DNA from: Tubiluchus corallicola
Lineage: Eukaryota; Priapulida; Priapulimorpha; Priapulimorphida; Tubiluchidae
Assembly: GCA_030141605.1 (NCBI GenBank)
Contig: JAQGDQ010000216.1
Coordinates: forward strand, 228,259 to 292,258
Direction: 5' to 3'
Length of the DNA stretch: 64,000 bases
Part shown: one piece after another, positions 52,329 through 60,109 of the stretch
Layout: every line of letters begins with the position of its first letter
How positions within the stretch are numbered: the stretch's first letter is position 1
Position numbers and translations under genes: made by a program
The notes under the pieces: generated by a model
What the model was told of the DNA's origin: nothing
Seen by the model: the letters and a program-made list of their open reading frames with translations, nothing else
Databases searched by the model: none

Positions 52329-52787
52329 TTAAAACAGGTGCGCTATTTTACTACACACCCTTTCAAGGAATGTTTTATCTGCGCTAGTGAATGGAGCAAG
52401 CAAGTGTGAGTCTATATCCAATTCTGCTACAAATCTATTATCTTTTATTATGGGGACAACTATCTCACTTTGCACGTTAATACTGCATGCAATATAGTTT
52501 TTTTCTTTGCTTACATCCTGTGCAATAATTGTCTGCTTGCTTTCTGCTACTTGCCCGCATATTCCTTTTCCAACAGGAATTACTGTATGTTCGGTAGGTT
52601 TGCCCCTGTATGCACCAAGTGTTAGCGATTTGCTTGCTGTATCCATTACATAGAATCCAACCCAGTCGTAGTGATAAATATTTTCTTTCAATATATCACA
52701 TATACTCTGCAGTGTCTCTTCTGCCGGGTTCTCTCTTTTCAGCAGTTTATAAAGCAGGTTGTTTACAGTAGAGAAGTCTGATTTCAT
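52329..52787 (-). CDS. GAF-domain protein, free methionine-(R)-sulfoxide reductase-like
   Basis: A 152-residue single GAF domain. YHYDWVGFYVMDTASKSLTL, GKGICGQVAESKQTIIAQDV, YIACSINVQSEIVVPI and AELDIDSHLLAPF match fRMsr/MsrC. Known enzymes use three Cys; here the ones in GKGICG and YIACS are present, but the first (normally GKPAC) is replaced by GKPTE, so activity is uncertain. It lies convergent to miaA and 45 bases downstream of pyrI. Confidence 0.75.
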   Translation of the reverse strand: MKSDFSTVNNLLYKLLKRENPAEETLQSICDILKENIYHYDWVGFYVMDTASKSLTLGAYRGKPTEHTVIPVGKGICGQVAESKQTIIAQDVSKEKNYIACSINVQSEIVVPIIKDNRFVAELDIDSHLLAPFTSADKTFLERVCSKIAHLF

Positions 52788-52832
52788 TAGTTTGTATTCG
52801 ACAGATAAGATTTTTTAATATTCAGGTGGAAA

Positions 52833-53288
52833 CTATTTAATCACTATTTCATCGCTGTGCATTATTTTTTCACAGTATCTGCATTTAAATGACATTGAGT
52901 TGCCCTCTGCAATTACCTGAAACCGTGTTGTGATGTCTTCTTCATTGGTAATGCATTGTGGGTTAATGCATTTGACAATGTCTTTTATTTTTTCAGGAAC
53001 CTGCACCAGTCTTTTTTCTACCACTTTATAGTTTTTGATAGTGCTAAGTTTTGCATTGGGAGATACAAGGGCTATCTTATTGATTTCATCATCTTTAAAA
53101 AAGCGATTTGCAACTTTAATGATAGCTTTGTTTTTATATACTTTACTGTCAAGGTTGTTTCCGAATGTTATCATGTTGTTACATTCTTCTAGGTGCAATA
53201 TAGATATTACCTTGAATAGGGATGAGGGGAGAATATGATCTATTACTGTCCCATTTTTTATAGCACTTACCTTTAATTGTTGCTCCAT
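52833..53288 (-). CDS. pyrI: Aspartate carbamoyltransferase regulatory chain
   Basis: A 151-residue chain that binds CTP/ATP and holds catalytic trimers together. The N-terminal LKVSAIKNGTVIDHI and LVSPNAKLSTIKNYKVVEKR motifs form the allosteric domain; four zinc Cys lie in CINPQC and CRYCEK (about residues 109, 114, 137, 140). It starts 28 bases after pyrB, forming a pyrB-pyrI pair on the minus strand. Confidence 0.92.
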   Translation of the reverse strand: MEQQLKVSAIKNGTVIDHILPSSLFKVISILHLEECNNMITFGNNLDSKVYKNKAIIKVANRFFKDDEINKIALVSPNAKLSTIKNYKVVEKRLVQVPEKIKDIVKCINPQCITNEEDITTRFQVIAEGNSMSFKCRYCEKIMHSDEIVIK

Positions 53289-53315
53289 TGTTTTTTGTTT
53301 TTTATTTGCGAAGGG

Positions 53316-54221
53316 CTACATAAGTTTTAATAAGAAGGATATTATTGCCATTCTGGCATATATTCCGTTTGATGCCTGAGTGAAGTAATATGCTTTATCG
53401 CTGCTGTCCACATCTGTGCTTATTTCATTGACTCGCGGAAGCGGATGGAGTATTTTCAGGTTCTTTTTAGTATTGTTCAGCATTGCTTTATTGAGGACGT
53501 ATGTATTTTTTACTTTTTCATAGTCAACCGGGTCAGGGAAGCGCTCTTGTTGTACCCTTGTCATATACAGTATATCCGCTTTGTCTATTATATCTGTAAA
53601 TTCATTATGTTCGAAGTAACATATTTTTTTTGAGTCGAGGTATAGTTTGTACTCTTTGGGCATAGCAAGTTCTGGAGGTGCGATGAAATTAAAAATGGGG
53701 TTTTCGAATTCCGATATTGCCATTAGAAGGCTGTGCACTGTACGTCCATACTTTAGGTCTCCTACCAAAAAGAGGTTTATGTTGTCAAGAGTTTTCTGTG
53801 TTTTAATGATAGAGTACAGGTCGAGCAGCGTTTGTGTAGGGTGCTGGTTTGCACCATCCCCCGCGTTAATTATTGGAATATCTGATATTTCAGAAGCGTA
53901 GCGTGCGCTACCTTCCAGTGGGTGTCTCATAATAATGAGGTCAGCATACTTGTTTACCACTTTAATAGTGTCGTGCAGTGTTTCTCCTTTTGATACACTG
54001 GATGATGAAGAGTCAGAGAATCCAATTATTCTGCCTCCTAAGCGATTAATAGCTGTTTCGAAGCTTAGCCTTGTGCGTGTTGAGGGCTCAAAAAAGAGAG
54101 TGGCAATAACCTTTCCTTCCAGAAGGTTTTGGTTTGGATTTGATTCAAAGTCTGCCGCCAGCTCCATTATTCGCACATATTCGTCTTTTGTGAAGTCGGT
54201 AATTGAGATAAGATGTTTCAC
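53316..54221 (-). CDS. pyrB: Aspartate carbamoyltransferase catalytic chain
   Basis: A 301-residue enzyme joining carbamoyl phosphate to aspartate in de novo pyrimidine synthesis. [11 protein letters not shown] (about residue 50) binds carbamoyl phosphate; [19 protein letters not shown] (about 125) and [11 protein letters not shown] (about 265) complete the active site. Full length and intact. It is first of the pyrB-pyrI operon. Confidence 0.95.
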   Translation of the reverse strand: MKHLISITDFTKDEYVRIMELAADFESNPNQNLLEGKVIATLFFEPSTRTRLSFETAINRLGGRIIGFSDSSSSSVSKGETLHDTIKVVNKYADLIIMRHPLEGSARYASEISDIPIINAGDGANQHPTQTLLDLYSIIKTQKTLDNINLFLVGDLKYGRTVHSLLMAISEFENPIFNFIAPPELAMPKEYKLYLDSKKICYFEHNEFTDIIDKADILYMTRVQQERFPDPVDYEKVKNTYVLNKAMLNNTKKNLKILHPLPRVNEISTDVDSSDKAYYFTQASNGIYARMAIISFLLKLM

Positions 54222-54264
54222 TTTTTAAGTGTTAATTAAGTTTATATAAGTTTTGTGACATTTA

Positions 54265-55041
54265 TTAAGATAAACTATACAGGGCTATTGCAAGAGTCAT
54301 CTTTTTATTGATATTTTCATCAAAATCTTTATTTGTGAGCTGTCTGAAAGCTGTTGTTGTTTGAATCAAATTTTCTTGTTTCATGAAGGGTTCTATATAT
54401 GATTTATTGGTATTTATATTTAATAGTGCTTTGTTATTAATTTGCGGTGAGTTTTCTTTTCTTATTTCGATTTTCGATTTTTTGATTTTGGCAATTTCGC
54501 TGATAATTTTTTCTATACTCGATTTCTGTACTGCAAGTAGAGTGTAGCAGCTTATTCCTAAGGTTACCTCAACTTGTTTGAGCTTACGCTCTTTGATGAT
54601 ACACATTACACTGTTCATTGCAGAGTAGTCAAACTTAACTGTAATTAGGCTTTTAGTTCTGTATGTAGCGACAGAGGAGTTATTTAATGCGTTGGCAGCA
54701 GCGTTTTTGTATGCGCTGGTTAGCCCTCTTCTGCCTAGTAATGTTCCTCCAAAGTAATGTATTACTATTATTAAGACATTACATAGCTTTCTTGATTGTA
54801 TCTGACTTAGTATTGGCTTGCCTGCCGTTCTCTGTGGTTCCCTGCTATCGCTTATTTTATGTTTTTTATTATCAATACCAATAGACCATGCATAGCAGCA
54901 GTGCTTAGCGGAGTGATGTTCTTTTTTTATCCTGGTATAACCCATAAAATAAAAAGGACGAAGAAATTGTATGATTCGCCTTATTTTCTTGCATATTTTG
55001 TTCAGTGGGCTGTAAATATATGATTTTTTTAATTTAAACAT
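54265..55041 (-). CDS. IMPACT/YigZ-family protein, divergent and possibly degenerate
   Basis: 258 residues from ATG 55041 (MFKLKKSYIYSPLNK); the frame is open further upstream into the phage remnant, but that part is not family-like. The core AKHCCYAWSIG, TAGKPILSQIQS and HYFGGTLLG..GLTSAYKNAAANAL identifies the IMPACT/YigZ family. Several normally invariant glycines are Arg (EPQRTAG instead of EPSGTAG; LGRRGL instead of LGxGGL), and the N-terminal SPxxGxYKEKGSKF motif is disrupted (SPLNKICKKIRR). The last 50 residues exceed the usual length. Function unknown even in intact members; this copy may be losing it. Confidence 0.65.
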   Translation of the reverse strand: MFKLKKSYIYSPLNKICKKIRRIIQFLRPFYFMGYTRIKKEHHSAKHCCYAWSIGIDNKKHKISDSREPQRTAGKPILSQIQSRKLCNVLIIVIHYFGGTLLGRRGLTSAYKNAAANALNNSSVATYRTKSLITVKFDYSAMNSVMCIIKERKLKQVEVTLGISCYTLLAVQKSSIEKIISEIAKIKKSKIEIRKENSPQINNKALLNINTNKSYIEPFMKQENLIQTTTAFRQLTNKDFDENINKKMTLAIALYSLS

Positions 55042-55048
55042 AGGTTTA

Positions 55049-55240
55049 GTGGTTATTTTTTTGCGTTGGTGGTTCGTTCTATAATTTTGAGTTGTTTGAT
55101 GAGTTTTTGTAGTTCTTTTTTGTTGTGTTGTGTGAGGGTTTTTTGTAGGGGCTTTTGTGTAGCACAAATTGGTTGAATTGTGTGTAGTTGCTTTGTGCTA
55201 GCCCGGGGGAATTAGTGTGTTGGTGGCTATGATGGGGGGA
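55049..55240 (-). pseudogene. Decayed GemA-like phage gene fragment
   Basis: The plus strand aligns with 39600-39790 in the prophage: shared GATGAGTTTTTGTAGTTCTT, TTTGTGCTAG, GGGGAAT.AGTG and GGTGGCTATG blocks. Frame is broken by substitutions and indels. It corresponds to the 3' part of the GemA-like gene and proves that phage DNA related to the present prophage was once here. Confidence 0.65.
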
Positions 55241-55242
55241 CT

Positions 55243-55500
55243 CCCAGCCTGGTACTACGACTAACAGCTACTGGGATATAGCTAGCACAGGACAAAACAA
55301 TTTTTCTGGTGATGAGAAGGGTGTTTCCTCAGGAGAAAACTTGAAGAATGAGGGGAATGATTATATAGAATAAAGAAGCAGATGGCGATGGTACAACAAA
55401 GGTTTTCGTTAACTGGAATTTTGGCGACGATGATGATAATCCTTGGGGATGGTTGGATGGTAATTGGCCTATTTTTTTATTGGGTAGAATAAGAATTAGA
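55243..55500 (+). pseudogene. Decayed 3' end of a GLUG lipoprotein gene
   Basis: In plus-strand frames one can read NSYWDIASTGQNNFSGDEKG, then EADGDGTTKVFVNWNFGDDD and NPWGWLDGNWPIF with a stop in between. These match the shared C terminus of the three cargo lipoproteins (SYWD..STGQ.., KEADGNGTTNVFVDWSISDD, WKWxGxGQWP). It is joined directly to the GemA fragment, in an order opposite to that of the prophage. Confidence 0.7.
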
Positions 55501-55524
55501 GTTACAAGGAGCAAAGGAATTAGA

Positions 55525-55560
55525 ACCGTGCTAGCAAGAAGTAGCACGGTTTTTTTCACA
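55525..55560 (+). terminator. Terminator of the decayed GLUG gene
   Basis: AACCGTGCTA and TAGCACGGTT arms followed by TTTTT; a diverged relative of the terminators at 34466 and 39145. It corroborates the origin of the remnant. Confidence 0.7.
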
Positions 55561-55642
55561 TAAATTTTGTATGCTAATTATTAATAATGATAATGTAATA
55601 TCAATTGGCAGAAAATGATATATAGTGCTTACTGCGGTAGCA

Positions 55643-55671
55643 TAAAAAAAGGGGTGAAAAGTCCCTTTTTT
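55643..55671. terminator. Bidirectional hairpin terminator downstream of dnaA
   Basis: AAAAAAAGGGG and CCCTTTTTT arms around a GTGAAAAGT loop; the T run is present on both strands. It lies 49 bases after the leftward dnaA stop and faces the remnant. Confidence 0.7.
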
Positions 55672-55719
55672 GCATTTTTGTGTCTGTATGGTTTATTTTG
55701 TTTGTTGAGGTTGTTATGC

Positions 55720-57111
55720 TCAGGATATTAGTTTTTGCCCTATTTCACTTAAACTGTATTGAAATTTTTTATCTATGTCTTTGAGATTGTTAACAGTTTT
55801 ATATGAGTGTAGTACAGTGGCGTGGTCTTTACCTCCTATAGCTGCTCCTATTGAGGAAAGAGATAATTTGGTTAGTTTTTTTGCAAAGTACATAGCTATT
55901 TGCCTTGCCTGAACAATTTCACGCTTTCTTACTTTTGATTGGAATTCGTTTTCCGATATGTTGTAATACTCACATACCGTTTCGCAAATAGAGTTGATCT
56001 GTACTTCACGTTTTGTGGTTTGTACCAGGTTGCTAACTACCTCTGAAGCATATTTTACCGTGTCTTCTCCGTCACCAAGTCTTATTCGTGCCAGCAGAGA
56101 GTTCAGGGCCCCTTCCAGCTCTCGTATGTTAGATGTAATTTCTGATGCTATATGTTCGAGTACCTCATCGGAGATAGTAACGCCACTATTCATTTTTCTC
56201 TGCAAAATTTTAACTCTGGTACTAAAATCGGGGATAGTCAGTTGTGCCGATAGCCCCCACTTGAACCTTGACAGTAGCCGTTCGTCCAAACCGACAAGTT
56301 CTTTAGGGGATCGATCAGAAGTTAAGACTAGCTGTTTATCTAACTGATGAAGATGGTTGAAGATATGGAAAAATGTTCTCTGTGTTTTTTCTTTGTTTGC
56401 AAAGTCTTGCGCATCGTCAACTATCAAGGCATCTGCCATTTGATAGAAATTGATAAAGCTATTTAGTTCGTTTTCGCGCACTGCGCTGGTATATTGATTT
56501 TGAAATTTGTTTGCACTAACATAGACCACAGCTTTTTCGGGAAACTTTTTCTTTATTTCCAAGCTAATCGCCTGAGCAAGATGAGTTTTTCCCAAGCCGG
56601 ATTTGCCATAAATAAATAATGGGTTATAGGTATTGACACCTGGTTCCTTAGCAATGGCGTCACCAGCACTTCGAGCTAATTTATTACATTGTCCCTCTAC
56701 AAAGTCATCGAATGTATTTTTACTATCAACCTGTGGGATAATGTTTACTTTTTTTATGTTGTATCCGACCTCAAATGGGTTTTTTGCTGTAGCATCCGAT
56801 TTTTTCTTTATTTGAGCTATGGATTGCCTTTTCCCTCTGCTTTCAGGCGTGTTGTTCCTATTCTTTAAGTAAGTATATTCAAGTTTTGCATCGCTGCCGA
56901 CTACTGCCTTTACTGCCTTACTGATGACTTCTATGTAGTTTTCTTCAAGATATTCGCAAAAAAACTTACTGGGGACACGAATGGTCAATACGTTACTACT
57001 CAATTTTAGAGGAACGATTGGTTTAAACCACGTATCAAAGCTGCTAGGAGCCACATATTGTTTTGTGATTCGCAAACAGTTCTCCCATATTTTTGCGTAA
57101 TCTTGGTTCAT
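55720..57111 (-). CDS. dnaA: Chromosomal replication initiator DnaA
   Basis: A 463-residue initiator. Domain I (WENCLRITKQYVAPSSFDTW) is at the N terminus; AAA+ domain begins near residue 130 with Walker A YGKSGLGKTHLAQA (about 167) and Walker B DALIVDDAQDF (about 230); the C-terminal domain IV carries the signature GGKDHATVLHSYKTV (about 425-440). Intact and monocistronic. No cluster of consensus DnaA boxes was seen in the adjacent spacers, so the origin may lie elsewhere. Confidence 0.96.
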   Translation of the reverse strand: MNQDYAKIWENCLRITKQYVAPSSFDTWFKPIVPLKLSSNVLTIRVPSKFFCEYLEENYIEVISKAVKAVVGSDAKLEYTYLKNRNNTPESRGKRQSIAQIKKKSDATAKNPFEVGYNIKKVNIIPQVDSKNTFDDFVEGQCNKLARSAGDAIAKEPGVNTYNPLFIYGKSGLGKTHLAQAISLEIKKKFPEKAVVYVSANKFQNQYTSAVRENELNSFINFYQMADALIVDDAQDFANKEKTQRTFFHIFNHLHQLDKQLVLTSDRSPKELVGLDERLLSRFKWGLSAQLTIPDFSTRVKILQRKMNSGVTISDEVLEHIASEITSNIRELEGALNSLLARIRLGDGEDTVKYASEVVSNLVQTTKREVQINSICETVCEYYNISENEFQSKVRKREIVQARQIAMYFAKKLTKLSLSSIGAAIGGKDHATVLHSYKTVNNLKDIDKKFQYSLSEIGQKLIS

Positions 57112-57393
57112 GATAATTATAAAAGTTTAAGGGTGAGATTTTACAAACATTAACCACTTTTCTGAAGCAAAGATGAGAAAAAAATATATAGAAAAAAAGC
57201 ACATTTTTTTTGTATTTTTCTATGAGATTCTATTTCAAAAAGTTAAAATTAAAGTTTTTTTTAATTTTTTCTATGTGATTGATTGATAAGGGTTTACGAG
57301 GATGTTTTTGAATTGATTTGTGCTACAGCTAATTATATCATAGACCAAAGTTCCTATTAATTTTAAGTGATAAATTGATAGTCTAATGGTAGT
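57112..57393. other. AT-rich spacer upstream of dnaA
   Basis: 282 bases, very rich in A and T with homopolymer runs. It must hold the dnaA promoter. CTATGAGATTCTATTT and CTATGTGATTGATTG are loosely repeated. No consensus DnaA box and no ORF were recognised. Confidence 0.4.
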
Positions 57394-58641
57394 CTATTTT
57401 TCAGATATTCTTATTGCTTTTTTTAGCTTAATTTGTCTTCCTTTTTTAAATGCTATTATTGAGGCTTCAGGAAATGTTTCATGTGCCTCGGGGAGTAGTT
57501 TCATTATTTGTTCAAGTTTTTCCTCGTTTCCAGTGAGGTAATTGTAGGTAGCCCCAGATTTATATTCTTCTATATTTTCAAAGCCTTCAAAGATGGGGGA
57601 GTTTAATGGAACGGCCTCTTTTGTTGACATTATTAGTATTTTAAATGACACATTTTTGTTATTTGTGTGCTGTTTACTGTTATTTTTATCCTTTTTGTTA
57701 ATCAGAGATAGTTGTACATATCTTTTTGGATTTTCCTGGAAATCAACAATCAGGTGGTTTAGGTTTTTTGATGATATATTAAGGTTTTGGTATAGTTGCT
57801 TATCATTAATAAGCATCCCCAGCGTCCCTTCGGAGTTTTCGACTTTGGATACTGCCTGGTTAAGATTTTCAAGAGAGAGGCTTAAGTTTTTAGAGATATT
57901 TGTCAACTTTATTGAAGCGAGAGAGTCGCTAAAGTCAGAGATATTAGTAAAGGCATTATCTATTTTGTCGGTATTATTTTTTAACGTTTCTACAGTCACG
58001 CCCAGGTTTTTTATGGTAGTTGCTATATTGTATTCTTCGACTCCTGCTGTATTAATGTTACTTGTTATTGCTTTGAGGTTTGATGTTGTGGCACTTATGT
58101 TAGCAAAGCTGTTGCTTAGATATTCACGAGTATCTTCACTGAATATATGAGATATAATGTTGACGGCAGAATCCATTGATGCAAGCATGCGCTCTGCTTT
58201 TATTACTACAGGGGCTATCTGTTCACTAACCTGTGCTTTAAATCCTGCCATAAATCTAGCATTAATTGTATCTCCATGCTGAAGTAGCTCTTTTGAATTA
58301 CCAGGTATTAGCTCCATAATTCTGGTTCCCAGTATGTCTGAGCTCACTATTTCTGCTATTGAGTTTGCGGGTAATGGAAAGTCACTAGTCATAGCTACTT
58401 CTACGATTAAATCTCCTGAGTGATCCTCTGCAAAATATATGTTTTTCGCATAGCCAACTTTAAAGCCATTTAGTATAACGTCAGAGGATGGTTTTAGGCC
58501 TCCTATGTTACTGTATCTGGCTATGTATATATCTTCAGGATTAAACATATTTCTGCCTTTTAGGTAGTTCATTCCCCAAATAAAAATAGCCAGGGTAATA
58601 GCAGTAAGTATTCCAATTTTTGTTGCTTTTGATATTTTCAT
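57394..58641 (-). CDS. MlaD/MCE-family lipid transport protein with C-terminal SPOR-like tail
   Basis: A 415-residue protein. An N-terminal membrane anchor (IGILTAITLAIFIWGMNYL) precedes the MCE domain (IYIARYSNIGGLKPSSDVIL, GFKVGYAKNI, ILGTRIMELIPGN; about 35-115). A long coiled-coil region follows (NISATTSNLKAITSNINTAG, LSLSLENLNQAVSKVE). The last 80 residues (FKILIMSTKEAVPLNSPIF, GATYNYLTGNEEKLEQ, PEASIIAFKKGRQIKLKKA) resemble the SPOR-like tail of the neighbouring amidase. MCE proteins move lipids between membranes. It is downstream of the amidase in the same direction. Confidence 0.75.
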   Translation of the reverse strand: MKISKATKIGILTAITLAIFIWGMNYLKGRNMFNPEDIYIARYSNIGGLKPSSDVILNGFKVGYAKNIYFAEDHSGDLIVEVAMTSDFPLPANSIAEIVSSDILGTRIMELIPGNSKELLQHGDTINARFMAGFKAQVSEQIAPVVIKAERMLASMDSAVNIISHIFSEDTREYLSNSFANISATTSNLKAITSNINTAGVEEYNIATTIKNLGVTVETLKNNTDKIDNAFTNISDFSDSLASIKLTNISKNLSLSLENLNQAVSKVENSEGTLGMLINDKQLYQNLNISSKNLNHLIVDFQENPKRYVQLSLINKKDKNNSKQHTNNKNVSFKILIMSTKEAVPLNSPIFEGFENIEEYKSGATYNYLTGNEEKLEQIMKLLPEAHETFPEASIIAFKKGRQIKLKKAIRISEK

Positions 58642-58714
58642 GTGCTGTAGTATTCTTAATGTTTATTTTAATGCAAGAGTGAAAAGTCAAAGAAAATAAT
58701 CAAGATGATATGTT

Positions 58715-58830
58715 TTTAAAGCTCACTTTTTGTTAATATTCTCTTCAATATCCTCATTTATGCCAGTAAGCTGGGCTCTTCATCGAACTTTTTCTCAAAC
58801 TGAACAAAAGCCTTTCGCTCTGTGAAGGCC
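58715..58830. repeat. Dispersed intergenic repeat, copy D
   Basis: From AAAGCTCACTTTTTGTTAA through CCTCATTTATGCCAGTAAGCT to CTTTCGCTCTGTGAAGGCCT. It fills most of the 212-base gap between mlaD and the amidase. A possible further diverged copy overlaps the 3' end of the IMPACT gene (about 54296-54400). Confidence 0.5.
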
Positions 58831-58853
58831 TCAATATATAAGTTATTTCCAAT

Positions 58854-59945
58854 TTATTGTGTGGTTCTCATGTCGTTTATGTTAGCAGGTTTACCATCTT
58901 TAAAGGCGACAAGATATGCATCTTTATATTTCTCTTTTGCCTTTTCAAGGCTTAGGGAAGCTTCTTCAAGTGTTTTTGATACTCCATACAGGTATTTGTA
59001 TTTTTTTCCTGATTTTAAGCAGTATATATCGTGCAGCCCTTTAAAGTTTTCAGGTTTTGTTTCAACTTTTGAGTTAGAGACTGCTATCTGCACTGCAAAT
59101 ATGGCACCTTTATTAATATTTACAGATTTTTTCTTTAAATGTTTATTTGTTGATGGCTGAGAGGAGATGAAATCACTTTTGGCTTCAATTGCTTTTTTGT
59201 AGTCGCGAAAGGCTCTAAATATGGCAGATGCAATAACTGTTCTTCCTTTGCTAGTTTGCAAGTATTTTAGTTCGTTGTTGTTGCTCATATACCCGACTTC
59301 TACCAATACACTTGGCATAGCTATTTCTCTTAAAACCAGGAATCCGGCTTGTTTTACTCCAAGGTTTTTCCGTTTTGCCCGGCTGGCAAATTGCTCCTGA
59401 ATGGCAGAGGCAAAAGATAAGCTTTGATTAAGAAATTCATCCTGCATGAGCTCGAACATAATGTATGATTCGGAGCTGTTGGGATCGAAGCCTTCATATC
59501 GAGTTGTGTGATCTTCCTCCAGGAGTATTACTTTATTTTCTCTTTTCGCTACATTAAGGTTATCTTCAGTGCGGTGTAACCCCAATACATAGGTTTCAGT
59601 TCCGCTTATTGGGGATGCTCTATGGTGGTTGGCATGTATTGAGATAAAGAGGTCTGCTTCATTTTTATTTGCTACATAGGCACGATCCTTCAAGCGAACA
59701 AACCTGTCATTATCACGTGTGTATATAACCTCAACATCCGGTATGTTCTCAGAAATATATTTGCCGAGCTTAAGCGCAATGTCAAGCACAATATCTTTTT
59801 CACAAACTTTTCCGGCCACTGCTCCGGGATCTTTTCCCCCATGCCCGGCATCAATAACTACTTTTCTCAGTTTGTATGTTTCTCCATATGATTTGGAAGG
59901 AGAGGAGGCTATTATTATAAGTAACGATAGAGCTAAATACCTCAT
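58854..59945 (-). CDS. N-acetylmuramoyl-L-alanine amidase (AmiC-like) with SPOR-like domain
   Basis: A 363-residue exported zinc amidase for peptidoglycan splitting. A signal peptide (MRYLALSLLIIIASSPSKSYG) leads into an Amidase_3 domain: VVIDAGHGGKDPGA (zinc His), EKDIVLDIALKLG (zinc Glu), SIHANHHRA (zinc His), and SVLVEVGYMSN (catalytic Glu). The C-terminal 80 residues (IFAVQIAVSNSKVETKP, GKKYKYLYGVSKTLEEAS, DAYLVAFKDGKP) form a SPOR-like domain that targets denuded glycan. Divergent from the LptD gene. Confidence 0.9.
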   Translation of the reverse strand: MRYLALSLLIIIASSPSKSYGETYKLRKVVIDAGHGGKDPGAVAGKVCEKDIVLDIALKLGKYISENIPDVEVIYTRDNDRFVRLKDRAYVANKNEADLFISIHANHHRASPISGTETYVLGLHRTEDNLNVAKRENKVILLEEDHTTRYEGFDPNSSESYIMFELMQDEFLNQSLSFASAIQEQFASRAKRKNLGVKQAGFLVLREIAMPSVLVEVGYMSNNNELKYLQTSKGRTVIASAIFRAFRDYKKAIEAKSDFISSQPSTNKHLKKKSVNINKGAIFAVQIAVSNSKVETKPENFKGLHDIYCLKSGKKYKYLYGVSKTLEEASLSLEKAKEKYKDAYLVAFKDGKPANINDMRTTQ

Positions 59946-60081
59946 AAGGCGTTGATAATGTTATTTATTGTTAATTTCATTTTGATTGCCAAGATTAATA
60001 ATTGCACTATAATTATGACATTACAAAAATATAAAGATTAAATTATTTTAATGAGTAACGGTCAACTCTGGAATGATTTTT

Positions 60082-60089
60082 TACTTTTG
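60082..60089 (+). promoter_or_regulatory. Candidate -7 box upstream of lptD-like gene
   Basis: TACTTTTG matches TAnnTTTG and lies 20 bases before ATG 60110, in the divergent spacer shared with the amidase gene. Confidence 0.4.
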
Positions 60090-60109
60090 CATTACAAGTT
60101 AGTACATAG

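Noticed and set aside
55042-55167. N-terminal extension of the IMPACT gene into the remnant
   Set aside because: The extra 42 residues are antisense low-complexity sequence of the GemA fragment and unlike any IMPACT protein.
55329-55559. A 76-codon lipoprotein-like frame on the minus strand
   Set aside because: It is the antisense of the decayed GLUG gene end and its terminator; the apparent hydrophobic N terminus comes from the terminator sequence.
57112-57393. Chromosomal origin next to dnaA
   Set aside because: The spacer is AT-rich, but no cluster of consensus DnaA boxes was visible by eye.
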